This document shows positions 34,063 through 43,506 of a stretch of 64,000 nucleotides of DNA, piece after piece. The stretch's first letter is position 1, and each line of letters begins with the position of its first letter. Made by a program: the position numbers and the translations under genes. The DNA lies in assembly GCF_037646705.1 (NCBI RefSeq), contig NZ_JBBHER010000002.1, positions 248,001 to 312,000 on the forward strand. The letters run 5' to 3'. Source of the DNA: Pikeienuella litoralis (GTDB lineage Bacteria > Pseudomonadota > Alphaproteobacteria > Rhodobacterales > Rhodobacteraceae). The notes beneath the pieces were generated by a model that saw only the letters and a program-made list of their open reading frames with translations, was not told the DNA's origin and did not search any database.

Positions 34063-35190
34063 CTAGTGCGCCGTGGCCATGGTCGTCCTGAACCGTTTGA
34101 GCGCGACGAAGAAGAAGACGGCTCCGAGCAGGACCATGACGATCATGTCGGGCCAGACGATGTTCAGCCCGGCGCCGCGATAGAGGATCGCCTGCGAAAA
34201 CGCGACGAAATGGGTCGAGGGCGCGAGCTGCATGACGTTCTGGAGCCAGACGGGCATGCTCTCCATCGGCGTCGTGCTGCCGGACAGGAGATTCATGATC
34301 ACCAGCACCGGCAGCGCCAGCAGGCCGAACTGCGGCATCGACGTGGTGAAGGTCGCCAGGAGGATGCCAAGCCCCGTCACCGAGGCGAGATAGAGCACGG
34401 CGCCGAACACGAAAAGCGGGACCGACCCGGCGACCGGAACCGCAAGCACGGTCTCGACGACCAGCCAGAGCGACAGGACGGCGCCGACGACCGTCGCGAG
34501 GCCGTTGGCCCAGATCTTCGCGACCATGATCTCGGACGGGCTGACCGGCATCACCAGCAAATGCTCGATCGTGCCATGTTCGCGCTCCCGGATCAGCGCG
34601 GCGCCGGTCAGGAGCACAGACAGGATGGTGATGTTGTTGATGATCTGCATGACGGACGAAAACCAGACCGAATTGAGGTTCGGATTGAATTTCGACGTGA
34701 CCACCAGGTCGATCGGCAGCTCCGCCGCCGCGTCCTCGCCGGAAATGAACTTGGCGATCTCGGCGCGGATGATCTGTTGGAGGAACACCGCGCCATTGCC
34801 CGCCTGCGCCATGGCGGTGGCGTCGACGTTCAGCTGAATCCTGGGCGCCCTCCCGGTCAGCACGTCGGCCTCGAACGAGGGCGGAAACGCGAGCACGAAC
34901 ACGAACTCGCCGCTGTCCATGACAGGCGCGATCTCATCCGCCTCTATCTCTTGCGGCGGATTGAATTCGGGCGGCAGGATCGCGCCCAGAATGCGCCCGG
35001 TGAGCGCCGAGCGGTCCTGATCGACATAGGCGACGGACGCGTCGACGACTTCGAGCTTGGCGCCGGTCGCCACGGAATAGACCGCGAAGCTGAACACATA
35101 GACGATGAGCAGGATCAGCACCGGATCGGCGCGCAGGCTGTTGAGCTCCTTGAGCCCGAGCCGGAAGACATTGGTCAGCCACCGCCTCAT
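34063..35190 (-). CDS. yhhJ: ABC-2 type transporter permease (YhhJ-like)
   Basis: This 375-residue permease has an N-terminal membrane helix (VYVFSFAVYSVATGA), a large extracytoplasmic domain and five C-terminal helices ending before ALKRFRTTMA. Its length matches E. coli YhhJ (about 375). It follows the RbbA-like gene by 1 bp and is the third gene of a yhiI-rbbA-yhhJ type operon. Confidence 0.87.
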   Translation of the reverse strand: MRRWLTNVFRLGLKELNSLRADPVLILLIVYVFSFAVYSVATGAKLEVVDASVAYVDQDRSALTGRILGAILPPEFNPPQEIEADEIAPVMDSGEFVFVLAFPPSFEADVLTGRAPRIQLNVDATAMAQAGNGAVFLQQIIRAEIAKFISGEDAAAELPIDLVVTSKFNPNLNSVWFSSVMQIINNITILSVLLTGAALIREREHGTIEHLLVMPVSPSEIMVAKIWANGLATVVGAVLSLWLVVETVLAVPVAGSVPLFVFGAVLYLASVTGLGILLATFTTSMPQFGLLALPVLVIMNLLSGSTTPMESMPVWLQNVMQLAPSTHFVAFSQAILYRGAGLNIVWPDMIVMVLLGAVFFFVALKRFRTTMATAH

Positions 35191-35191
35191 G

Positions 35192-37918
35192 TCATTTCTC
35201 CTGCTTGCTCAGGGCGGCGATCGACACCGCGATGAACAGGGCGGCGAAACCCGCGAGCGCGGCGTGGTTGTGCCAGAGCTGCTGGAACCCGAGGCTCTTG
35301 GTGAACGCGCCGACGCTGATCTGCTGATACCAGGCGGACGGGAAGGCGAGGCCGATCAGCCGTCCGCCGCCCGACAGCGACGAGACCGGAACCAGAAGTC
35401 CGGAGAAGTTGACGGCGGGGATGATCGATATGACGGCCGCGGCGAAGGTCGCGGCGACCTGCGTTCGGGTGAAGGTCGAGACCAGAACGCCAAAGCCCGT
35501 GGTGGCCAGAACGTAAAGCAGCGTGCCGACGCAAAGCGCCGCGACCGAGCCTTTGATCGGCACGCCGAAAACGCCGTAGGAGACGATGACCAACGTGACG
35601 AAGCTCAGCATGGCGATGACGACATAGGGCAGCTGCTTGCCCAGAATGAACTCGGTTCGCGTCACCGGCGTCGAGCGAAAATTGGCGATCGACCCGGTTT
35701 CCTTTTCCCGCACCACCCCCATCGCCGCCATCATCGCGGGAATCAGGACCAGCATCAGCATGACGACCGAAGGGATCATCGCGAAGACGCTTTTGAACGA
35801 TTGGTTATAGCGGAAGCGGGTTTCGACCGATGCGGCGGACAGGTCGATGACGCGGCCGTAGATGCGCTCGACCTGGTCGGACATGTAGGACGCCGCCAGA
35901 CCTTGCAGATAGCCGCGGGTCGTCTCGGCCCGGAACGGCATCGCGCCGTCGACGGCGACCCTGACTTCGGGCCGGTCTCCGCTCAGCAGAGATTTTCCGA
36001 ATCCGGGCGGCACCTCGATGGCGACGACAAGCTCAGCGCTTTTCATGCGGGCGTCCAGCTCGGCCACGCTCTGCGCCGGCGGCCTTTCGGCGAAGTAGCG
36101 CGAGCCGGCGAAGCTTTCGAGCAACTCGCGGCTTTCGGCGCTCTGGTCGCGGTCGAAAACCGCGTAGGGCAGGTTCTGCACGTCGAAGGAGATGCCGTAG
36201 CCGAAGGTCAGCATCAGGATGATCGGGCCCAGAAACGCGAAGGCCAGCCGCATCGGATCGCGCAGAATCTCGATCGACTCGCGGCGTGTGAAGGCCCAGA
36301 GCCGGGCGATGTCGAACGGGCGATGCGGCTCCCGCCGCCGCTCCTGCGGGGCGGTCGCGGGGGGGCTCTCCGGGGCGTCGCCCGCGCCGCCCGCCGCTTC
36401 GCGCAGATAGGCGACAAACGCCTCTTCGAGGTTGTCGGCGCCCTTGCTTCGGGCCAGTTCGGCGGGCGTTCCGATCGCCAGAACCTTTCCCGCATGCATC
36501 AGCGAGATCCGATCGCAGCGTTCCGCCTCGTTCATGAAATGGGTCGAGACGAAAATGGTCACGCCGTCATCGCGTGAGAGATTGATCAGCCGCCGCCAGA
36601 ACCCGTCCCGCGCGACCGGGTCGACGCCCGAGGTCGGCTCGTCCAGAATGAGAACCTCGGGCCGGTGCAGCACCGCGACGGCGAGCTGAAGCCGCTGGCG
36701 GATGCCGAGCGGCAGGCCATCCGGCCGCTTGTCGGCGTCCGCGACCAGATCGAAGGTGGTCAGCATCTCCGCGACCCGGTCGGCGCGCGTCTCGACCGGC
36801 AACTGATAGAGCTGGGCGTGCAGCTCAAGGTTCTGGCGAACCGTCAGCTCCCCATAGAGCGAAAAGGCCTGCGACATGTAGCCGACCCGCCGCCTTGTGC
36901 CCATGTCATCCGGGTCCAGCGGCTCTCCGAACAGCAACGCCTCGCCTTCCGTGGCCTTCTGCAAGCCGGTCAGCATCTTCATCGTCGTGGTTTTTCCGCA
37001 GCCGTTGGAGCCGAGAAATCCGAAGATCTCGCCGGGTTCGATCTGAAACTCGACCCGATCGACGGCGGTGAAATCGCCGAACCGGCAAGTGAGCCCCTGC
37101 GCCTCGATGGCGGGCGGACCGCTCGCCGGCTGGCGCGGCGGCACAACGACGGCGCGGTGCCCCCGCCGGTCCTCCTCCGGCAGCATCGCGATGAAAGCGC
37201 TCTCCAGCGTCGGCTGGCCGGCGGCGGCCCGTATCTCGGCCGGCGACCCGGTGGAGATGATCTTCCCCGCGTTCATGGCGGCGAGCCAGTCGAACCGCTC
37301 CGCCTCCTCCATGTAAGCGGTGGCGACGATCACGCTCATCGTCGGCCGCGCCGCGCGGATATGGTCGATCAGATCCCAGAACTGCCGGCGCGACAGCGGA
37401 TCGACGCCGGTCGTCGGCTCGTCGAGGATCACCAGATCGGGATCGTGGATCAGAGCCGAGCAGAGCGAGAGCTTCTGCTTCATCCCGCCCGACAACTTCC
37501 CCGCCGGCCGGTCCGGGAACGGATCGAGCCCGGTGGCCTTCAGCAGGTCGTCGATGCGGGCGCGGCGCTCGGCCTCCGACTGACCGAACAACCGGCCGAA
37601 GAAGTCGAGATTCTCCGCGACCGAAAGCGTTGGATAGAGGTTCCGGCCGAGGCCCTGCGGCATGTAGGCGATGCGATGATTGCACGCCTTGAGATGCGCG
37701 CGGTCGGTGATGTCGCCGTCCAGCACGGTCAGGCCGCCGCTCTGCAGTTTTCGCACGCCCGAGATCAACGCCAGCAGCGTGGATTTTCCAACGCCGTCAG
37801 GGCCGATCAGCCCCGCCATGCAGCCCGCCGGGATATCCAGCGTCACGTCGGACAGGGCGCATGCGGCGCCATATCTGTGCGTGATCGACGACAGGCGGGC
37901 GACCGGAGCGGAGGTCAT
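35192..37918 (-). CDS. rbbA: Ribosome-associated ATPase/putative transporter RbbA-like, two ABC domains plus ABC-2 permease
   Basis: This 908-residue fusion has a first ATPase (GPDGVGKST, LSGGMKQK, LVILDEPTTGVDPLSR), a second ATPase (GSNGCGKTT, then EVLILDEPTSGVDPVAR) and a C-terminal ABC-2 membrane domain (about 535-908). Its size and order match E. coli RbbA (YhiH, 911 aa), which has been linked to ribosomes and is encoded in the same operon type as YhiI and YhhJ. The second ATPase has LPLGIRQR in the signature position, a relaxed form. Here the operon has no adjacent regulator gene. Confidence 0.9.
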   Translation of the reverse strand: MTSAPVARLSSITHRYGAACALSDVTLDIPAGCMAGLIGPDGVGKSTLLALISGVRKLQSGGLTVLDGDITDRAHLKACNHRIAYMPQGLGRNLYPTLSVAENLDFFGRLFGQSEAERRARIDDLLKATGLDPFPDRPAGKLSGGMKQKLSLCSALIHDPDLVILDEPTTGVDPLSRRQFWDLIDHIRAARPTMSVIVATAYMEEAERFDWLAAMNAGKIISTGSPAEIRAAAGQPTLESAFIAMLPEEDRRGHRAVVVPPRQPASGPPAIEAQGLTCRFGDFTAVDRVEFQIEPGEIFGFLGSNGCGKTTTMKMLTGLQKATEGEALLFGEPLDPDDMGTRRRVGYMSQAFSLYGELTVRQNLELHAQLYQLPVETRADRVAEMLTTFDLVADADKRPDGLPLGIRQRLQLAVAVLHRPEVLILDEPTSGVDPVARDGFWRRLINLSRDDGVTIFVSTHFMNEAERCDRISLMHAGKVLAIGTPAELARSKGADNLEEAFVAYLREAAGGAGDAPESPPATAPQERRREPHRPFDIARLWAFTRRESIEILRDPMRLAFAFLGPIILMLTFGYGISFDVQNLPYAVFDRDQSAESRELLESFAGSRYFAERPPAQSVAELDARMKSAELVVAIEVPPGFGKSLLSGDRPEVRVAVDGAMPFRAETTRGYLQGLAASYMSDQVERIYGRVIDLSAASVETRFRYNQSFKSVFAMIPSVVMLMLVLIPAMMAAMGVVREKETGSIANFRSTPVTRTEFILGKQLPYVVIAMLSFVTLVIVSYGVFGVPIKGSVAALCVGTLLYVLATTGFGVLVSTFTRTQVAATFAAAVISIIPAVNFSGLLVPVSSLSGGGRLIGLAFPSAWYQQISVGAFTKSLGFQQLWHNHAALAGFAALFIAVSIAALSKQEK

Positions 37919-38898
37919 TTCGGCAGCTTCACCGAAAGCGTGTCGGGCCAGGGAACGGCGCTGTCCGTGCGCACATAGCCCATCCCGGCGACGCCCGCCT
38001 TGGCCTGTTCCTGATATTCTTTCAGCAACGCCTCGGGGATGGTCAGCTTGACCCGGAACATCAGCCGATCGCGCTCGTCGGCGGTCTCGACGGATTTCGG
38101 CGTGAACTGGGCCGTGCTCGAGACGAAGGTGACGGTCGCGGGGATGACGTATTCCGGGATCGGATCAAGGACGATGCGCGCCTCCGACCCGATGGCGAGC
38201 AATCCCGCATCATGCGCAGGCAGGAAGATCGTCATGTAGATGTCGGTCAGGTCGGTCAGCGTCACGACCTTGCCGCCGGCCCCCACGACCTCCCCGGCCT
38301 TCGCGAGGATGTATTGGACGCGGCCCGCGCGCGGCGCCACGAGATCGGCGTCGGCGCGGACGCTCTGGATCCGCTCGACCGTCGCCTGGGCCGCGGCGAT
38401 CGTCGCCTTCGCCAGATCGACGCCCGCCCTGGCCGCCGCCACGCCGGCCTCGGCCGTCGTCAGAACGGTCTTCGCGTGATCGACCTGCTCCTGCGCCACA
38501 TGCCCCTTGGCGGCGAGTTGTTTGGCGCGGGCGAATTCTGAAATGGCGAACTCCAGTTCGGAGCCGCGCTGGTTCAGCAGCGCCTCGGCCTGAATCTTCT
38601 GCTGCTCGGCCTGCGCGACGGCGGCCTCGGCCTGACGCAACTCGGCGTCGATCTCGGCCGTGTCCAGCCGCGCGACGAGATCGCCCGCCTCGACCCACTG
38701 GCCTTCGGAAACGCGCACCTCGGCGATGCGCCCCGGCAGCTTGGCCGCGACATCGATGCGCTCCGCCTCGATCCGTCCGTTTGAGCCGACGACGCCTGGA
38801 GGGAGGTCTGCGGATTGGCTGCTCAACCAGATCGCGTAGGCGGCGCCCGATAGCGCGATGAGGGCGACGGCGATTGCGCCATAACGCTTCCATTGCAT
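37915..38898 (-). CDS. yhiI: HlyD-type membrane fusion protein (YhiI-like)
   Basis: This 327-residue periplasmic adaptor has an N-terminal anchor (GAIAVALIALSGAAYAIWL), a biotinyl-lipoyl-like segment (AKLPGRIAEVRVSEGQ), two long alpha-helical arms and a C-terminal barrel. It overlaps the RbbA start by 4 bp (ATGA) and begins the exporter operon. The upstream gap (38899-39166) is shared with phaC and carries two palindromes. Confidence 0.9.
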   Translation of the reverse strand: MQWKRYGAIAVALIALSGAAYAIWLSSQSADLPPGVVGSNGRIEAERIDVAAKLPGRIAEVRVSEGQWVEAGDLVARLDTAEIDAELRQAEAAVAQAEQQKIQAEALLNQRGSELEFAISEFARAKQLAAKGHVAQEQVDHAKTVLTTAEAGVAAARAGVDLAKATIAAAQATVERIQSVRADADLVAPRAGRVQYILAKAGEVVGAGGKVVTLTDLTDIYMTIFLPAHDAGLLAIGSEARIVLDPIPEYVIPATVTFVSSTAQFTPKSVETADERDRLMFRVKLTIPEALLKEYQEQAKAGVAGMGYVRTDSAVPWPDTLSVKLPK

Positions 38899-38957
38899 TG
38901 GCTTTCTCCAGATCCCAAGGCGAGCGGATACAAATCGGGTTCACGATCCTAGCATTG

Positions 38958-38993
38958 TTGCAGTGCAGCGTAAAGACGTGTTGCAGTGCAACA
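38958..38993. promoter_or_regulatory. Tandem GTTGCA-G-TGCAAC palindromes between the exporter operon and phaC
   Basis: GTTGCAGTGCAAC at 38981-38993 is a perfect inverted repeat around one G; GTTGCAGTGCAGC at 38958-38970 is a near copy, 23 bp away. Read on the minus strand they give CTGCACTGCAAC, close to the CTGC-N3-GCAG sites bound by PhaR of Paracoccus. The role is inferred. Confidence 0.55.
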
Positions 38994-39166
38994 TGGGCAT
39001 AACCGATATGTCAAATTGTCGGATGCGGCGATTGGCTCCCGCGCCTAGCTTTTCTCAACGCCGAAATGTTTACGCAGGGGTTCGCCCGGGTGGCTTGATC
39101 AAGGCTCGCTGAGTCCTGGGCGGGCGCCGGTAAACAGGCGCAAACCAGCCGGAAGGAGTCCGAGCG

Positions 39167-40999
39167 ATGGGCCACGCGATGCCGAAACCCGCCAATACGC
39201 CCGACGACCTCAACGATGGGGCCGGCCCGGACGGAAACGCTCCGCTCTCGCCGCCTTCGCCAAAACAGGCGGCGGTGGGGAGACTGGGGCCGGATACCGA
39301 TGTGTCGGAGTTTTTCGATCGCGCGCTGAAATCCAGAATGGCCAGAGTCACCATGGGCCTTTCTCCAGCAGCGCTCGCAGGGGCCTATCTGGACTGGCTG
39401 GCCCATCTGGCGACCTCTCCGGGCAAGCAGATCAAGCTCTCGGAAAAGGCGTTTCAGAAGTGGCTGCGGCTTGCGCACCACACCGCGACCTGCGCCGCCG
39501 CCGGCGCCGAAGTCGCCCCATGTATCGAGCCATTGCCCCAGGACCGCCGATTTCGCGGCGAAGCCTGGCGGAAATGGCCCTACAGCCTCTTCTACCAGTC
39601 CTTCCTTCTCAACCAGCAATGGTGGTGCGACGCGACCACCGGCGTGCGCGGCGTCACCAAACAGCATGAGAACGTCATGGAGTTCGCCGCGCGGCAGATC
39701 CTCGACATGGTCTCGCCGTCCAACTTCCTCGCGACCAATCCCGAGCTGCAGGCCAAGACCCGCGATGAGGGCGGCCAGAACCTCGTTCGCGGCTTCAGGA
39801 TGTGGCTGGACGATCTGCGGCGCTGGCAAGGCGGCGAGCCCCCCGCCGGGGTGGAGGCGTTCCGCCCCGGAGACGCGGTCGCCGCGACCCCGGGCAAGGT
39901 GGTCTTCCGCAACCACCTGATCGAGCTCATTCAATACGCGCCGACCACCGAAAAGGTGCGCCCCGAGCCGATCCTGATCGCGCCTGCGTGGATCATGAAA
40001 TACTACATCCTCGACCTCTCGCCGGAAAACTCGATGGTGAAGTTCCTGGTCGATCAGGGATACACCGTCTTCATGATCTCCTGGCGCAATCCGGATGCTG
40101 AGGACCGCGACCTCGGGATGGAAGATTACCGCAAGATGGGCGTCATGGATGCGATCGGCGCGGTCCAGAGCATTGCGCCGGATCAGAAGATTCACGGCGT
40201 CGGTTACTGTCTTGGCGGCACGCTGCTTTCAATTGCGGCGGCGACCATCGGCCGCGACGGCGGCGATCCGTTCGCGTCGCTCAGCTACTTCGCCTCGCAG
40301 ATCGATTTCACCGAGCCGGGCGAATTGCAGCTTTTCATCAACGAGAGCCAGCTCGCGTTCCTCGAAGACATGATGTGGGACCAGGGATATCTGGACACGA
40401 CCCAGATGTCCGGCGCCTTTCAGATGATCAGATCCGCCGATCTCATCTGGTCGCGGATCCTTCACAGCTACCTGATGGGCGACGAGCCGGCGATGTTCGA
40501 CCTTCTGGCCTGGAACGCCGACGGCACGCGGATGCCCTTCCGGATGCATTCGGAATACCTCCGGTCGCTCTATCTGAACAACGACCTGACCGAAGGGCGC
40601 TTCATCGCCGGAGGGCGTCCGATCTCGGTGACCGACATCCGGGCTCCGGTGTTTTCCGTGGGCACCGTCAAGGACCACGTGGCGCCCTGGCGATCGGTCT
40701 ACAAGATGCATCTCTATCTCGACACCGAACTGACATTCGTCTTGACCAGCGGCGGGCACAACGCCGGCATCGTGTCCGAACCGGGCCACAAGCGCCGCAG
40801 CTATCAGATCGCCACGGCGAGGCATGACGACCGCTATATCGATCCCGAAACCTGGGCGGCGCAAACGCCGAAGAAAGAGGGCTCGTGGTGGCTCGAATGG
40901 GTCTCGTGGCTTGGCGAGAGGTCCGGCGAGCCGGTCGCTCCCCCCGCCATGGGGCCTGCTCTGGCCGACGCGCCGGGAACATATGTCTTTCAGAAATAG
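39167..40999 (+). CDS. phaC: Class I poly(3-hydroxyalkanoate) synthase PhaC
   Basis: This 610-residue enzyme polymerises 3-hydroxyacyl-CoA into PHA granules. The nucleophile Cys348 lies in the lipase-like box GVGYCLGG, and the PhaC N-terminal domain is present at about 110-280 (PTEKVRPEPILIAPAWIMKYYILDL after it). The catalytic Asp lies near the end in FSVGTVKDHVAPW and the His in SGGHNAGI. AAGGAG eight bases before ATG 39167 supports the start. It is divergent from the exporter operon and followed after 29 bp by fabI. The tandem palindromes at 38958-38993 are upstream. Confidence 0.95.
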   Translation: MGHAMPKPANTPDDLNDGAGPDGNAPLSPPSPKQAAVGRLGPDTDVSEFFDRALKSRMARVTMGLSPAALAGAYLDWLAHLATSPGKQIKLSEKAFQKWLRLAHHTATCAAAGAEVAPCIEPLPQDRRFRGEAWRKWPYSLFYQSFLLNQQWWCDATTGVRGVTKQHENVMEFAARQILDMVSPSNFLATNPELQAKTRDEGGQNLVRGFRMWLDDLRRWQGGEPPAGVEAFRPGDAVAATPGKVVFRNHLIELIQYAPTTEKVRPEPILIAPAWIMKYYILDLSPENSMVKFLVDQGYTVFMISWRNPDAEDRDLGMEDYRKMGVMDAIGAVQSIAPDQKIHGVGYCLGGTLLSIAAATIGRDGGDPFASLSYFASQIDFTEPGELQLFINESQLAFLEDMMWDQGYLDTTQMSGAFQMIRSADLIWSRILHSYLMGDEPAMFDLLAWNADGTRMPFRMHSEYLRSLYLNNDLTEGRFIAGGRPISVTDIRAPVFSVGTVKDHVAPWRSVYKMHLYLDTELTFVLTSGGHNAGIVSEPGHKRRSYQIATARHDDRYIDPETWAAQTPKKEGSWWLEWVSWLGERSGEPVAPPAMGPALADAPGTYVFQK

Positions 41000-41028
41000 G
41001 CGCGCCGAGCGCAACGAGGAGCTGACAC

Positions 41029-41793
41029 ATGAGTTTGCTTGAAGGAAAGCGCGGTCTCGTCGTCGGGATCGCCAATGAGCACTCCATCGCCGCCGGCTGC
41101 GCGCGGGCGTTCGCGCGCGAAGGCGCGGAGCTTGCGGTCACATATCTCAACGACAAGGCGAAACCGTATGTCGAGCCGGTCGCCGCGGGCCTGAACGCGG
41201 CTCTGTTCATGCCGCTGGACGTCACCTCCGACACGCAGATGGACGCCGTGTTCGAGGCGATCGCCGCCAAATGGGGGCGACTCGACTTTTTGCTCCACGC
41301 GGTCGCGTATTGCCCGAAGGAGGACCTGCAGGGCGGCGTCGTCGAATGCTCGCGCGAGGGGTTCGGCGTGGCGATGGACATCTCCGTTCATTCCTTCATC
41401 GGTCTGGCGCGCAGGGCGCGGCCGCTGATGAAGGATGGCGGATGCCTGCTGACGGTCAGCTATTACGGCGCCGAAAAGGTCGTCGATCATTACAACGTGA
41501 TGGGGCCGGTGAAAGCCGCCCTGGAATCGACCGTCAGATACATGGCGGCCGAACTGGGGCCGGAGGGGATTCGGGTCAACGCCATGTCGCCGGGCCCGCT
41601 GATGACGCGCGCCGCCTCGGGCATCGCGCATTTCGACGCGCTGATCGACGAAGCGCGCGCGCGCGCGCCGCAACACCGGCTGGTGACGATCGAGGATGTC
41701 GGCAACATGGCCGCAGGACTGGCGAGCGATTCCGCGCGCAACGTGACCGGCAACATCTCCTATGTCGACGCCGGCTACCACGTCATGGCCTGA
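41029..41793 (+). CDS. fabI: Enoyl-[acyl-carrier-protein] reductase, FabI type
   Basis: This 254-residue SDR-family reductase carries the FabI cofactor motif VVGIANEHSIAAGCAR, the catalytic YNVMGPVKAA (Tyr-x6-Lys), and HAVAYCPKEDLQGGV in the substrate loop. FabI reduces the enoyl-ACP double bond in fatty acid synthesis. Here it sits between phaC and the MaoC-PTA gene, 29 bp after the synthase, so it may tune the balance between saturated and enoyl intermediates for PHA or acetyl-phosphate metabolism. A second fabI elsewhere in the genome would be expected for housekeeping. Confidence 0.9.
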   Translation: MSLLEGKRGLVVGIANEHSIAAGCARAFAREGAELAVTYLNDKAKPYVEPVAAGLNAALFMPLDVTSDTQMDAVFEAIAAKWGRLDFLLHAVAYCPKEDLQGGVVECSREGFGVAMDISVHSFIGLARRARPLMKDGGCLLTVSYYGAEKVVDHYNVMGPVKAALESTVRYMAAELGPEGIRVNAMSPGPLMTRAASGIAHFDALIDEARARAPQHRLVTIEDVGNMAAGLASDSARNVTGNISYVDAGYHVMA

Positions 41794-42008
41794 ACGTGGG
41801 GGGCGAAGCGCGCCCGGGAATACGCTAGACTGGACGCCCGGCGCCCATCCCCGGGGCGACGTCGACCCGAAGATCGATGACAAGCCGCCCGCCCACGCCG
41901 GCGGCGATCTTCCCGGGGCATGGCCGAAGAGACAGAGACCGACGACGCAAAAAGCCCGGCATGAGTTTGAAAGGGCGCGCTTCTCGACCCGACGAAAAGG
42001 ACAGCCCA

Positions 42009-43403
42009 ATGCAATATATTGAAAACAAGACCTTTGACGAAATCGAAATTGGCGACAGCGCCGAGCTGACCCGCACTTTGAAGGCCGACGATATCGAGCT
42101 GTTCGCAGTGATGTCGGGCGACGTGAACCCCGCCCATGTGGATGAGGAATACGCGCGCTCCGACATGTTTCACCAGGTTATCGCGCATGGCATGTGGGGC
42201 GGGGCGCTGATCTCGGCGGTTCTGGGCACCGAACTGCCCGGACCGGGCACCATCTACCTCAACCAGAACCTCAGCTTTCGCAGACCGGTCGGCCTGGGCG
42301 ACACCGTGACGATCCACGTCACCGTCGCGTCGAAGGACGCCAAGACCCATCGCCTGATCCTCGACTGTCTGTGCGTCAATCAGGATGGCGAGACGGTCAT
42401 CAAGGGCCAGGCCGAGGTCATCGCGCCGACCGAGAAGGTCCGCCGCCCGCGCGTCGCCCTTCCCGAGGTGCATCTTCACGAACATGGCGCGCGTTACCGC
42501 GACCTGATCGCCGCGACGCATGCGCTCGATCCGGTGCGCACCGCCGTCGTCCACCCTTGCGACGATCTCTCATTGACGGGCGCGCTCGAAGCCGCGTCCC
42601 AGGGCCTGATCGTTCCGATCCTCGTCGGCCCGCGCGCGAAGATCGAAGCGACTGCGCGCGATGCGGGGCGCAGCCTCGACGGCGTCGAGATCGTGGACGC
42701 GCCCCACAGCCACGCGGCGGCCGCACGCGCCGTCGAGCTTGTCCGAAGCGGCGAAGCCGAGTGCCTGATGAAGGGGAAACTTCATACCGACGAGCTGATG
42801 GAGCGGGTCGTCGATCGCGAGACGGGCCTGCGCACCGAGCGCCGGATGAGCCATGTCTTCGCGCTCGACGTGCCGCATTACCCCAAACCGCTTTTCATCA
42901 CCGACGCCGCGATCAACATCTTCCCCGACCTCGACACCAAGCGCGACATTATCCAGAACGCGATCGAGCTTGCGATGGCGCTCGGGATCGAACGGCCCAA
43001 GGTGGCGATCCTGTCGGCGGTGGAGACGGTCTACCCGAAGATCCCCTCGACCATCGACGCCGCCGCGCTCTGCAAGATGTGGGATCGCGGCCAGATCGTC
43101 GGCGGCGCGCTGGACGGCCCGCTGGCGTTCGACAACGCCGTGTCGAAATCGGCGGCGGAGGCCAAGGGCATCGTGTCGGAAGTGGCGGGCGACGCCGATA
43201 TCCTGGTCGTGCCTGATCTGGAGGCGGGCAACATGGTCGCCAAGCAATTGATCTATCTGGCGGGCGCCGAGTCGGCGGGGATCGTCCTTGGCGCGCGCGT
43301 TCCGATCGTGCTGACCAGCCGGGCCGATGGCGTGATGTCGCGGCTGGCCTCGGCGGCGATGGCCCAGCTTTTCATCCACCACGTCCGGGCCGTCGCGCCG
43401 TAG
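42009..43403 (+). CDS. Bifunctional MaoC-type enoyl-CoA hydratase / phosphate acetyltransferase fusion
   Basis: The 464-residue protein fuses an N-terminal MaoC hot-dog hydratase domain (about 1-140; SGDVNPAHVDEEYA holds the Asp/His hydratase dyad) to a C-terminal phosphate acetyl/butyryl-transferase domain (about 155-460; VPILVGPRAKIEATA, CLMKGKLHTDELM, ALDGPLAFDNAVSK). It should hydrate enoyl-CoA to (R)-3-hydroxyacyl-CoA, the PhaC substrate, and exchange acyl-CoA with phosphate. The frame extends upstream to 41877 but ATG 42009 fits the MaoC start. Such fusions are known next to phaC and ackA; no acetate kinase gene follows here. A hairpin follows at 43418. Confidence 0.88.
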   Translation: MQYIENKTFDEIEIGDSAELTRTLKADDIELFAVMSGDVNPAHVDEEYARSDMFHQVIAHGMWGGALISAVLGTELPGPGTIYLNQNLSFRRPVGLGDTVTIHVTVASKDAKTHRLILDCLCVNQDGETVIKGQAEVIAPTEKVRRPRVALPEVHLHEHGARYRDLIAATHALDPVRTAVVHPCDDLSLTGALEAASQGLIVPILVGPRAKIEATARDAGRSLDGVEIVDAPHSHAAAARAVELVRSGEAECLMKGKLHTDELMERVVDRETGLRTERRMSHVFALDVPHYPKPLFITDAAINIFPDLDTKRDIIQNAIELAMALGIERPKVAILSAVETVYPKIPSTIDAAALCKMWDRGQIVGGALDGPLAFDNAVSKSAAEAKGIVSEVAGDADILVVPDLEAGNMVAKQLIYLAGAESAGIVLGARVPIVLTSRADGVMSRLASAAMAQLFIHHVRAVAP

Positions 43404-43417
43404 GCCGCTCCCGGCTC

Positions 43418-43441
43418 GGCGGCGGATCGTTCTCCGCCGCC
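43418..43441. terminator. Hairpin between the convergent PTA and PIG-L genes
   Basis: GGCGGCGGA at 43418-43426 pairs with TCCGCCGCC at 43433-43441 around a six-base loop. There is no T tract on either strand. It lies 14 bp after the MaoC-PTA stop and 66 bp from the convergent PIG-L stop. Confidence 0.4.
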
Positions 43442-43506
43442 GCCTGGGCGCGCCCGGAGGGCCGGGCGGCTTCACCGGCCCGCCAGTCCTCACACCCGCG
43501 CGGCGC

